Source: Stanieria sp. NIES-3757
Lineage (GTDB): Bacteria; Cyanobacteriota; Cyanobacteriia; Cyanobacteriales; Xenococcaceae
DNA length: 64,000 nt
Direction: 5' to 3'
Assembly (NCBI GenBank): GCA_002355455.1
Contig: AP017375.1
Location: 248,001 to 312,000, forward strand
Every line of letters begins with the position of its first letter. Position 1 is the stretch's first letter. The position numbers and the translations under genes are program-made. Shown one piece after another: positions 19,382 through 26,871 of the stretch. The notes beneath the pieces are model-generated. The model was not told where the DNA came from and made no database searches. It saw only the letters and a list, made by a program, of their open reading frames with translations.

Positions 19382-19925
19382 TGGTGTTAATTATTGTATG
19401 GGAGCGAGCGAGATATTACTGATATTGTTCCCTAAATAGAATTTTTTCTTGACATTGTGCTTTAACTAGCTCAAAAAAGTGATACAAAACTTAATTTTTT
19501 AGGAACAATATATTTTTTAGCAGATTAATTTAGTCTATCAATCTTTGGTTTTAATAAATTATTGAAGAGTTAAGTTTATATTCTCTTTAATTAAAAGCTT
19601 AAATTTTGATTTTTATTTTATACAAACTTTAAATAGTAGTAAGATATTTTTTTAATGATGGTTATATTTACTTACTCTTTGTTTGCGCTCATTACTTGAG
19701 TCAAATTAAAATTAACATCCACATCAATCACTAGCAAAAAAGCGATCAAGATTACTTTGGTTTATTCAAAAAATAAAATATTTATAGCTTTTAGCTTTAT
19801 AGCTAAGATAAGCTCTCTTAGTTTCTCTTACTAATTAAAAGTCCAGACGTAATAGGTTAGGTTGTGAATTTGGCTTGCTTACACCTAATAATATTGAATC
19901 ATTCATTGCAATTGACCATGAGCAA
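19382..19925. other. 544-nt intergenic region without recognisable feature
   Basis: Very AT-rich spacer upstream of slt and downstream of the 19926-20387 gene. I found no open frame of note, no tRNA-like fold and no strong inverted repeat. Confidence 0.4.
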
Positions 19926-20387
19926 TCATTCAAATCTCACTCGAATATAAGACCTATTAACTCCGGGATTTCTATAAATTCTGGTTTTAGGATTAATAAT
20001 TACAGGATCGATAATTACTGAATCAGAAATATCCGAATTAATAATGGTTGGATTAATTAATGTACTATTGTCAACTCGACCCCGTTTAACTCGAAAATAA
20101 TTTCCTTCATTGTAGTAATAATCAGAATAATAGTAAGGGCTGGAATTGTAATAAGAATCGTAATAATTTTGGCGCAAAGGATTAGGAGTAACGTTTAAAG
20201 AGCTAGGTGGAGTAGGAGAATTAATCCTACCGAAATATATACTTGAGTTAGGATTACTTGCTGGTAATGGGATGTGCGGAGGTCTTGCGTTAGCTACTAA
20301 TTCTGTTCCGATCATTGTACTAAAAAATAAAGCGATCGGAGTACAAGTTTTGAGCAAATTGAGCCAAATTTTTGATTTGCTATTCAT
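19926..20387 (-). CDS. secreted Tyr/Asn-rich hypothetical protein
   Basis: 153 residues. A signal peptide is clear: basic start (NSKSKIWLN), hydrophobic core (TCTPIALFFSTMIGTELV) and ANA-type cleavage near residue 34. The mature part is low-complexity: a tyrosine-rich segment (YYDSYYNSSPYYYSDYYYN, about residues 75-95) and then alternating hydrophobic/polar strands with DNSTLINPTIINSDISDSVI and similar Ile-Asn units that look like short beta repeats. No catalytic motif and no family recognised. Probably an envelope or extracellular structural protein. Divergent from the TPR gene at 20466 with a shared 78-nt promoter gap. Confidence 0.6.
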   Translation of the reverse strand: MNSKSKIWLNLLKTCTPIALFFSTMIGTELVANARPPHIPLPASNPNSSIYFGRINSPTPPSSLNVTPNPLRQNYYDSYYNSSPYYYSDYYYNEGNYFRVKRGRVDNSTLINPTIINSDISDSVIIDPVIINPKTRIYRNPGVNRSYIRVRFE

Positions 20388-20465
20388 TTTTGGTTTTTAA
20401 TAAACTTATATTAATCATGGTATCTCTAATGTAGGGCAACATCAGTAAATACTCCGATAGAAAAA

Positions 20466-20984
20466 ATGACAGCAGAACAACAGGAAAAGTTTCGTCTTCG
20501 TTATCAGGCAGGAAAAAACGCCTTAGAAAAAGGAGAATATAATCTAAGCGTACAATACCTAGAAGAGGCTAAGGAATTAGTTGCTAAATCTACTCGTTTA
20601 GGCGGAGAAACTCAAATTTGGCTAGTTATGGCTTATCAAGCTGCTGGTCAATTAAAAGAAGCGATCGCATTATGCCAAGAATTATCTACTCATCCTCATC
20701 CAGAAATTCGCCAACAAGCTAAACGTGTTCTTTATATTATTCAAGCACCACAATTAAAAAGACCAAAAGAATGGATGAGCGAAATTCCAGATCTGACTGC
20801 GACTAGTAACGACAAATCTCAGTATGTAACAGCAAAAACTCAAAGAAAAAATAATAGCAATCAAACTAACCATTCTGATAAACCAGTCGATTTAAGCCAA
20901 GTAAATACGAAAGATAATCAGTTTATTTGGGTTGCCTTAATAATAATTATTTTAACTTTTGGTGGGTTATTTTTATTGAGATAA
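20466..20984 (+). CDS. TPR-like protein with C-terminal membrane anchor
   Basis: 172 residues. The first 95 residues form two to three TPR-like helical hairpins (QAGKNALEKGEYNLSVQYLE, then QIWLVMAYQAAGQLKEAIAL). A polar, poorly conserved linker with NNSNQTNHSD follows, and residues about 152-171 are a single hydrophobic helix (WVALIIIILTFGGLFLL) at the extreme C-terminus, giving a tail-anchored layout with the TPR in the cytosol. Similar proteins are common in cyanobacteria without an assigned role; protein-protein scaffolding is the likely job. An IS630 element lies 243 nt downstream. Confidence 0.7.
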   Translation: MTAEQQEKFRLRYQAGKNALEKGEYNLSVQYLEEAKELVAKSTRLGGETQIWLVMAYQAAGQLKEAIALCQELSTHPHPEIRQQAKRVLYIIQAPQLKRPKEWMSEIPDLTATSNDKSQYVTAKTQRKNNSNQTNHSDKPVDLSQVNTKDNQFIWVALIIIILTFGGLFLLR

Positions 20985-21229
20985 CTATAGCAATTGTAAA
21001 TAAAATTTGATTAAGTATTAACAAAAAAAGCTAGAGCTTTATTATACGTGATCGCAAAAAAAATTTACGATGTAATCTTATACAAAGATTAAGAGTTTAG
21101 GTTTTACAAACTATCCTTTTACAATAAAAAAAAACGCCAGGAAACTGTATGCCACTGTTTTGAATTTAACAAAATCCAAATAGGCTCTGTTTATTATTCA
21201 TGGCGTAGCTTTGACTTATTCGGAATTTA

Positions 21230-22181
21230 TAGCATTACGCAGTCAGATTAGGACATAATAGACAATGGAAAAAAGTAAAAAACTCAGAAACAAATGCCTT
21301 CTCCATACAGTTACGATTTAAGAGCCAAAGCTATTAACGCAGTTCATAGAGGTGAAAGAAAAACTCAGGTCTGTAACCTATTCAAAATTAGCCGAAATAC
21401 ATTAGATTTATGGCTAAAAAGAGAGCAAGAGACAGGAGATTACAGCGCGAGCGCTGGCTATCAAAAGAGCCAAAATTGTAAGATAAAAGACCTCAATCGA
21501 TTTAAAGAATTTGTTTTGCAACACAATCAGAAAACACAGAAGCAAATAGCTCGACTCTGGGGCGAGAAAGTGACACAACAAAATGTAAGTAGGGCAATGA
21601 AAAAGCTAGGTATAACTAGAAAAAAAAACTTATGGGTATCGGGAGAGGGATGAAGAGCAAAGAAAACAATTTCTGGCTAAACTCAGTCAAATAGAAGCCA
21701 ACAGTATTGTCTATGTCGATGAGGCAGGATTTGACAACCGAGATGATTATGCCTATGGTTACAGTGCCAAAGGAGAAAGATGTTACGCACTTAGCTCAGG
21801 AAAACGAACCGAAAGAATTAGTTGGATTGCCGCTTTAAAATCAGGGAAACTTTTTGCTCCTTTAACCTACGAAGGTTGTTGTAATCATTATGTGTTTGAA
21901 ACCTGGTTAGAACAAAGTTTAATCCCACAATTGAAACCAGGAGATATTATTGTGATTGACAACGCTACCTTTCACAAAGGACAAACTATCAGAGAAGCAG
22001 TAGAAGCAGCACAATGTGAAATTTGGTATTTACCACCTTATTCGCCCGACTTAAATAAAATTGAACGCTGGTGGTCAGTATTGAAGACATGGATGAAACA
22101 AAGAATTCAAGACTTTGAAACTATTAGAGAGTGTGTCGATGCTGCTTTCAAACAATGTCCTAACGTCTATGCGTAACGCTA
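21230..22181 (+). mobile_element. IS630-family insertion sequence (Tc1/mariner-like)
   Basis: 952 nt with imperfect terminal inverted repeats: left TAGCATTACGCA...TTAGGACAT and, as reverse complement of the right end, TAGCGTTACGCA...TTAGGACAT. It is flanked by TA on both sides (21228-21229 and 22182-22183), the TA target duplication of this family. It carries one transposase in two frames. The insertion is between the TPR gene and a GST gene; the GST start codon is 23 nt from the right flank, so its native promoter may have been displaced. Confidence 0.88.
21294..22176 (+). CDS. IS630-family transposase in two frames (frameshift at A9)
   Basis: Frame 1 (21294-21653, 119 residues) has the paired helix-turn-helix (KTQVCNLFKISRNTLDLWLK and QKQIARLWGEKVTQQNVSRA). 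Past the nine-A run at 21620-21628 the coding frame moves by +1 (or -2): YGYRERDEEQ, then the DDE catalytic core with YVDEAGFD, IVIDNATFHKG and SPDLNKIERWW, ending at 22176 inside the right terminal repeat. All three acidic residues are present, so the enzyme would work if the shift occurs. The run could be a programmed slip site or a recent homopolymer indel; removing one A would give a single open frame. Confidence 0.85.
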
Positions 22182-22205
22182 TAGCCTTGCTTAAGGAGAT
22201 TATTA

Positions 22206-22862
22206 ATGCTGAAATTTTACTATTCTCGTCTTTCAGTTAATGCTCGTAGAGTTTGGGTAACATTACTCGAAAAAAATTTAGAATTTGAACCTATTTTGAT
22301 GAAACTGAATGGAGATCAATTTCAACCAGACTTTCTTAAACTTAATCCTTTTCATCATATTCCTGTATTAGTAGATGATGATTTTACTCTATTTGAATCT
22401 TTAGCAATTTTAGATTATTTAGAAGCTAAATATCCCGACTATTCTTTTATGCCGACTGAAGCAAAAGCTATTGCTAAAGTTCGCACAATTGAATTAGTTA
22501 CTGTTAATGAATTGCCACCAGCTTCAATTGTTTTAATGAAGGATATGTTAGATGTACAAGTTGAAGAAAAAAAACTAGAACAAGCTAAACAAACTATGGC
22601 AACAGTTTTAGAATATTTTGAAGACAATTTAGCTGATAATAAGCCTTATTTTATGGGAGAAAAATTAACCTATGCTGATATTGTTGCAGGAACGGCAGTA
22701 GCATCTATTCCTTTTTTAGGTATTCCTTTAGAACCTTATCCAAAAGTCAATCAATGGTGTGAAAATTTACAACAACGAACCAGTTGGCAAAAAACTGCAC
22801 CTACACCAGAAGATATTGAAACTTCTAAAGCAATTATGAAAGCAATCTTACAGAGAAGGTAA
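22206..22862 (+). CDS. glutathione S-transferase family protein
   Basis: 218 residues with a thioredoxin-like N-domain (LKFYYSRLSVNARRVWVTLL, then NPFHHIPVLVDDDFTLFESL with the cis-Pro and the glutathione-binding Glu-Ser) and an all-alpha C-domain (LTYADIVAGTAVA). The catalytic residue near Ser8 or Asn12 fits theta/beta-like bacterial enzymes. Expected activity: conjugation or reduction with glutathione; substrate not predictable. A good ribosome binding site (AAGGAGA) lies 9 nt before the ATG. The IS630 element ends 23 nt upstream. Confidence 0.9.
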   Translation: MLKFYYSRLSVNARRVWVTLLEKNLEFEPILMKLNGDQFQPDFLKLNPFHHIPVLVDDDFTLFESLAILDYLEAKYPDYSFMPTEAKAIAKVRTIELVTVNELPPASIVLMKDMLDVQVEEKKLEQAKQTMATVLEYFEDNLADNKPYFMGEKLTYADIVAGTAVASIPFLGIPLEPYPKVNQWCENLQQRTSWQKTAPTPEDIETSKAIMKAILQRR

Positions 22863-22973
22863 AATCAGTTACTAATTAAACATTAACAATTAACTAACAG
22901 GCAAAATGTTAAACTGTAGCTCGAAAAAATGATAACTGTTGTCTATCTCGATTAACAAAAAAAACTAATAGTT

Positions 22974-24341
22974 ATGAATATCGATCGCCTTACTACTGAA
23001 GCTTGGGAAATTTTAGAACAGTCAATTATCTATTACTATGAAATGCCAATAGGAACAGTAGCTGCTTGCGATCGCGAAACACCTGCTTTAAACTATGACC
23101 AATGCTTTATTCGTGATTTTATTCCCGCAGCTTTAGCATTTTTAATTAAGGGAAAAACTGAGATTGTTCGTAATTTTTTAATCCATACTTTAAAACTACA
23201 AATCAAAGAAAAACAACTAGATTTTTTAGAGCCAGGTAGAGGAGTAATGCCTGCTAGTTTTAAAGTTATTCATCAGAGTAGTGACCAATATTTACAAGCA
23301 GATTTTGGCGATCATGCGATCGGTAGAGTTACACCTGTAGATTCTTGTTTATGGTGGATGTTTTTATTAAGAGCTTATGTCAAAGCAACAGGAGAATTTT
23401 CTTTAGCTCATAGTCCTGAAATGCAAAAAGGCATTCGCTTAATTATGGAACTTTGTTTGTCGGCAAGATTTGATATGTATCCGACTTTATTAGTTCCTGA
23501 TGGAGCTTGTATGATTGACCGTCGTATGGGAATGAATGGACATCCTTTAGAAATTCAATCTCTATTTTATACAGCTTTACGTTGTGCTAAAGAACTTTTA
23601 TTAGATAATAATGAAAATGCTAATACTCATCAAGCAATTGATAATCGGGTATCTCCTTTAGTTAGTCATATTCGTCATCATTATTGGCTAGATTTAGAAA
23701 GATTAAATATTATTTATCGTTATAAAGCAGAAGAATACGGAGAAAATGTTTTAAATCAATTTAACATTTATTCAGAATCAATTCCTTACGCAGATTTGAG
23801 TGAATGGTTACCAGAAGATGGTGGATATTTAGTTGGTAATTTAGGCCCTTCCCAATTAGATTGTCGCTTTTTTTCGTTGGGTAATTTAATGGCAATTTTG
23901 TCTTCTTTAGTAACAGAATTTCAAGCTCAAGCTATTCTCAACACTCTTGAAAAAAAATGGAAAGATTTAATCGGTTTTATGCCGATGAAAATTTGTTTTC
24001 CTGCGCTTAAAGATCGAGATTGGCAACTTTTAACTGGTTGTGACCCTAAAAATCGTCCTTGGTCTTATCATAATGGAGGTAATTGGCCTGTTTTACTTTG
24101 GCAATTAGTAGTAGTAGCCTTAAAATATGACCGTCCTGAAATTGCCAAAAGAGCTTTAGATACTGCTGCCAAACGTTTACCTCAAGATGAATGGGCAGAA
24201 TATTATGATGGTAAAAATGGTCGTTTAATTGGGAAAGAAGCGAGAAAATACCAGATTTGGACAGTTGCGAGTTTTTTACTGTCTCAAGAGTTATTAAGCG
24301 ATCACTCCCGCAAATATTTGGATTGGATTTCTTATGATTAA
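22974..24341 (+). CDS. alkaline/neutral invertase, glycoside hydrolase family 100
   Basis: 455 residues, cytosolic. It matches cyanobacterial/plant neutral invertases along its length: PIGTVAACDRETPALNYDQC, FIRDFIPAALAFL, PGRGVMPASFKV, DFGDHAIGRVTPVDSCLWWM, GACMIDRRMGMNGHPLEIQS, and near the end LLTGCDPKNRPWSYHNGGNW. The DYDQCFIRDF region contains the proposed acid Asp and NRPWSYHNGGNWP the other catalytic part. It hydrolyses sucrose to glucose and fructose at neutral to alkaline pH, feeding sucrose back to central metabolism. No sucrose synthesis gene is nearby. ATG start at 22974; it stands alone. Confidence 0.92.
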   Translation: MNIDRLTTEAWEILEQSIIYYYEMPIGTVAACDRETPALNYDQCFIRDFIPAALAFLIKGKTEIVRNFLIHTLKLQIKEKQLDFLEPGRGVMPASFKVIHQSSDQYLQADFGDHAIGRVTPVDSCLWWMFLLRAYVKATGEFSLAHSPEMQKGIRLIMELCLSARFDMYPTLLVPDGACMIDRRMGMNGHPLEIQSLFYTALRCAKELLLDNNENANTHQAIDNRVSPLVSHIRHHYWLDLERLNIIYRYKAEEYGENVLNQFNIYSESIPYADLSEWLPEDGGYLVGNLGPSQLDCRFFSLGNLMAILSSLVTEFQAQAILNTLEKKWKDLIGFMPMKICFPALKDRDWQLLTGCDPKNRPWSYHNGGNWPVLLWQLVVVALKYDRPEIAKRALDTAAKRLPQDEWAEYYDGKNGRLIGKEARKYQIWTVASFLLSQELLSDHSRKYLDWISYD

Positions 24342-24592
24342 TTCTTGAGGTTGATAAGGAAAAGCCTTTAGTTATTCTTTGGTTGAATGTTTAAATAATT
24401 TAAGAGCGAGTTCTTTCCCAACTTAAAAAATAAAAATTAAATATTTGGTTTAATCGACAAAATTTTTTATAACTAAAGGCTGATTTCTTTGAGTTGAGCT
24501 TGTGTTTAGCTATTTGTTATAGCTTTCTTAAAGTCAAGGAAAAATTTAAAATTAATTTAATTATATTTAGAAGCTGAAAAAGTTTAATCCTT

Positions 24593-24928
24593 ATGAAAAT
24601 TTTACTCACAGGAATATTAATTGTTTTATTAGTTTTTGGTAGCTTTGCTATTAATTCGTTTTTTCCAATAGATAATTTGGCTCTCGCAGAGCAAATAAAT
24701 TCAGAAACAGTTCAAAAAACTCAAGAAGCAGCCGATAAAGTTGTTCAAGATGACCAAGGAGTAAAACAACAGTTTGGTCAAAGTAAAAGTGGCAAACAAT
24801 TGCTAGAACAAGCAAGAACTCATGCCGAAAAAAAACTTGATTCTCTAGCTGAAAAAGCTGATTCTAATCAATCTTTATCAGATCATGAACAAATTTTTCT
24901 TAAGAACGTAGAAGGAAACAACGACTAA
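24593..24928 (+). CDS. small exported hypothetical protein
   Basis: 111 residues. Residues 1-32 are a signal peptide (KILLTGILIVLLVFGSFAIN, then LALAEQ with an Ala-x-Ala site). The mature 78 residues are highly charged and helical (TQEAADKVVQDDQGVKQQFG, RTHAEKKLDSLAEK), without cysteine, so a periplasmic or lumenal helical protein is likely. No family recognised. It follows the invertase gene after 251 nt and has its own probable promoter in the AT-rich gap. Confidence 0.65.
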   Translation: MKILLTGILIVLLVFGSFAINSFFPIDNLALAEQINSETVQKTQEAADKVVQDDQGVKQQFGQSKSGKQLLEQARTHAEKKLDSLAEKADSNQSLSDHEQIFLKNVEGNND

Positions 24929-25256
24929 AAAATCTTGTCAAGCCCGTCAAAATAAAAATATTTAACAGCAAGTTATAGCGTTTCTCGGATTAATGAGGTA
25001 CACTCAACACCTGCCTCCTGCCCTCTGGAGGGGCTATCTTTTGACGTTGGGGGACTCTGAGTTTCCTCAGATTGAAGATGGAATTGGTGTTGCTCAACGA
25101 GGTAAAATGTTCGATTTTTATCTTTAGTTAGAGTTATTTTTAATCCTGCTGGCACTGTTTGATTTCAACTCTCAATTTATCCCATTCTATTTTACTTTTA
25201 TTTAGATGGAGCTACTTATCGGTCTAAAAAGTTTTAAGATGTAACTCTAGACCTCT
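24929..25256. other. intergenic region with inverted repeats
   Basis: About 330 nt without a convincing gene. Between 24990 and 25115 the base composition rises and several complementary segments appear: CAACACC near 25006 with GGTGTTG near 25087, CCTCTGGAGGGG around 25023, and CTGAG...CTCAG around 25060. The block could be a dispersed repeat or a structured RNA. A 60-codon minus-strand frame (24973-25155) overlaps it, but I do not trust it. Confidence 0.35.
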
Positions 25257-25307
25257 ATGACCTCGATCTGCCTAACCACACTGTGGCAGTGATAGGTCAT
25301 TTTTTTA
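25257..25307 (+). terminator. strong hairpin plus U-run, probably a Rho-independent terminator
   Basis: ATGACCT (25257-25263) pairs with AGGTCAT (25294-25300), an inner CCACA...TGTGG pairs around 25276-25286, and eight T residues follow (25300-25307). The nearest upstream plus-strand gene ends 328 nt away, so it may end a small RNA rather than that gene. Confidence 0.6.
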
Positions 25308-25416
25308 TTAATGGATAATTTTTTGATTAATCGATCAATTTTCATTGCATATTTTTCTCCCAACCAACATATCTAGTAATTGAAGAGATTAACAACAACA
25401 ACTCAAGGTAAGTAAG

Positions 25417-25941
25417 ATGAACAAGCTCAATCAAAAACTAACTGCCACCTTCGCTCTAGCTTTAACCATCGGTGCTTCTACCCTCGCTGCACCACAAAGG
25501 GCAGATGCTCAAGTCGTCGAATTAGCTACTGCTGCTTTAGGTGCAATCTTCAACCGTCCACCAAAACCAATCCCCAACCAAAGCTATGCTTTTGGTACAG
25601 GTAACCTCAATAGCAATAATTTAAACTTCTGTCTTTTGCCCTGTACTCCCGGTTTTGGTAGTTCACCTGTTCGTCCTCCCATTCCAGGCGCGACTGGTTT
25701 CGTTCCACCTACAGCAAATATTCCTGGAGTAGCACCAACAGGTATGATTCCTTCACAAAGTTCAATTTCTTCTAGTACTGCGATTAACTCGGTTTCACCT
25801 GGAGTTATTCCTAGTAGTGGAGTTCCTGTTCCTTCTGGAGTTGTTCCTGGGGCAGTTCCTCCTCAAGTATTACAACCAACTCCTCCTCGTCCAACAGTAG
25901 TTATTCCTCCTATTAAACTGCCAATTAATCTTCCTATTTAA
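25417..25941 (+). CDS. secreted Pro/Ser-rich hypothetical protein
   Basis: 174 residues. A signal peptide spans about 1-31 (KLNQKLTATFALALTIGAST, ending ADA before QVVEL). The mature protein has two Cys close together (LNFCLLPCTPG) and then a long proline/serine/valine-rich, repeat-like tail (PGVAPTGMIPSQSSISSS, then SGVPVPSGVVPGAVPPQV), typical of flexible extracellular or wall-spanning linkers. No domain recognised. GGTAAG-type ribosome binding sequence lies before the ATG. The tail makes homology searches unreliable. Confidence 0.65.
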   Translation: MNKLNQKLTATFALALTIGASTLAAPQRADAQVVELATAALGAIFNRPPKPIPNQSYAFGTGNLNSNNLNFCLLPCTPGFGSSPVRPPIPGATGFVPPTANIPGVAPTGMIPSQSSISSSTAINSVSPGVIPSSGVPVPSGVVPGAVPPQVLQPTPPRPTVVIPPIKLPINLPI

Positions 25942-26110
25942 GAAGAATGACAATAAATATTTAAATTTTCTCTTACTTACCTCGATGCGCTATTTACCAT
26001 ATCAGCTAGTAGCGCATTTTTTTGATTTTAATCAGTAATTCTAAAAGTAAGGGTTGAGGTATTTTTTTTGATGGAGAGCATCGGCTAAATGAATAGCACT
26101 ACTTCACTAT

Positions 26111-26289
26111 CGGGACTTAGACATTTTTTAGTTAAAAACAGCCTCAAAGCTATATACAGTAATGCTTTTACTTTGATTAGGTTGTTTTCTTGATATACTT
26201 AAGTTTCGGCGTTTTTTTTACATTTGATGTAAATTCCTTGCCTAATCAGGGTTTGGGGCTTTTTTCTTGTTGTTTTTGCCTAAGTCCCG
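26111..26289. mobile_element. MITE, copy A (CGGGACTTAG termini, CTAT duplication)
   Basis: 179 nt bounded by CGGGACTTAGACA on the left and, inverted, CGGGACTTAGGCA on the right. It is flanked by CTAT on both sides (26107-26110 and 26290-26293). Internal complementary arms (GATTAGG...CCTAATC, AGCCTC...GGGGCT) let the whole unit fold as one hairpin. It has no open frame. A near-identical inverted copy sits at 61566-61743. The two differ by few substitutions and one indel. Confidence 0.85.
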
Positions 26290-26365
26290 CTATTTAAATA
26301 TATAGCGATCGCCTGTTGAAAATAAGCTAGATTTGGTTACAAAACAAAGAGTAATAGATTAATGT

Positions 26366-26578
26366 TTATTTCAATCCTTTGTTTTGTAAGATGTTTTTTA
26401 ATAATGAATAAGCTTCTTGATATTTATAATGTCTTGGTTTACCTTCAATCACAATTTGATATTCATTCTTATATTGACCATGACCATGACCAGAAATTAA
26501 ATGTCGATCAAATGCTTCTTGTGCTAATTGACGTACCTGTTCTTTTAATTCATCATTTGGTTCTGTCTCTGTAATCAT
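26366..26578 (-). CDS. small conserved-looking hypothetical protein
   Basis: 70 residues, acidic N-terminus (TETEPNDELKEQVRQLAQEA) then FDRHLISGHGHGQYKNEYQI and KPRHYKYQEAYSLLKN. It is soluble, helical, with a His/Gly-rich middle (SGHGHG) that might bind metal. I prefer this strand over an overlapping plus-strand frame because the composition is that of a normal soluble protein, while the other is an Ile/Leu/Val-rich shadow. Start ATG at 26576-26578. No family recognised. It lies between MITE copy A and cphA2. Confidence 0.55.
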   Translation of the reverse strand: MITETEPNDELKEQVRQLAQEAFDRHLISGHGHGQYKNEYQIVIEGKPRHYKYQEAYSLLKNILQNKGLK

Positions 26579-26871
26579 TGTTCTTTAGATTTAATTAATT
26601 AAATATTATTTAGGCAAAGTTTAATTTATTAGCTAAATAATGTCATCTGCCAAAAGCAAGAATTATTGTTTGAGTTATCTTCAATTTTTATCTTAGAAAC
26701 CAACTTAAACTTCATATTTGTGGTCATAATTTATCGTTGAACAAATTCAGTAAATCAACAATAAACTAGCAAAAAAAAAGCATTCATTATTACAAAATCC
26801 AGCCTAAAGGTAGAGGAATAAATCTAAAAAAGCTGATAGTTTCTGTAGAGGAGATTTTAGGGAATTTAACC

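Noticed and set aside
24973-25155. 60-codon minus-strand frame
   Set aside because: It overlaps a block of inverted repeats and has no recognised motif; a structured repeat explains the composition better.
26362-26574. 70-codon plus-strand frame
   Set aside because: It is the reverse of the better minus-strand gene at 26366-26578 and encodes an Ile/Leu/Val/His string with no protein-like pattern.
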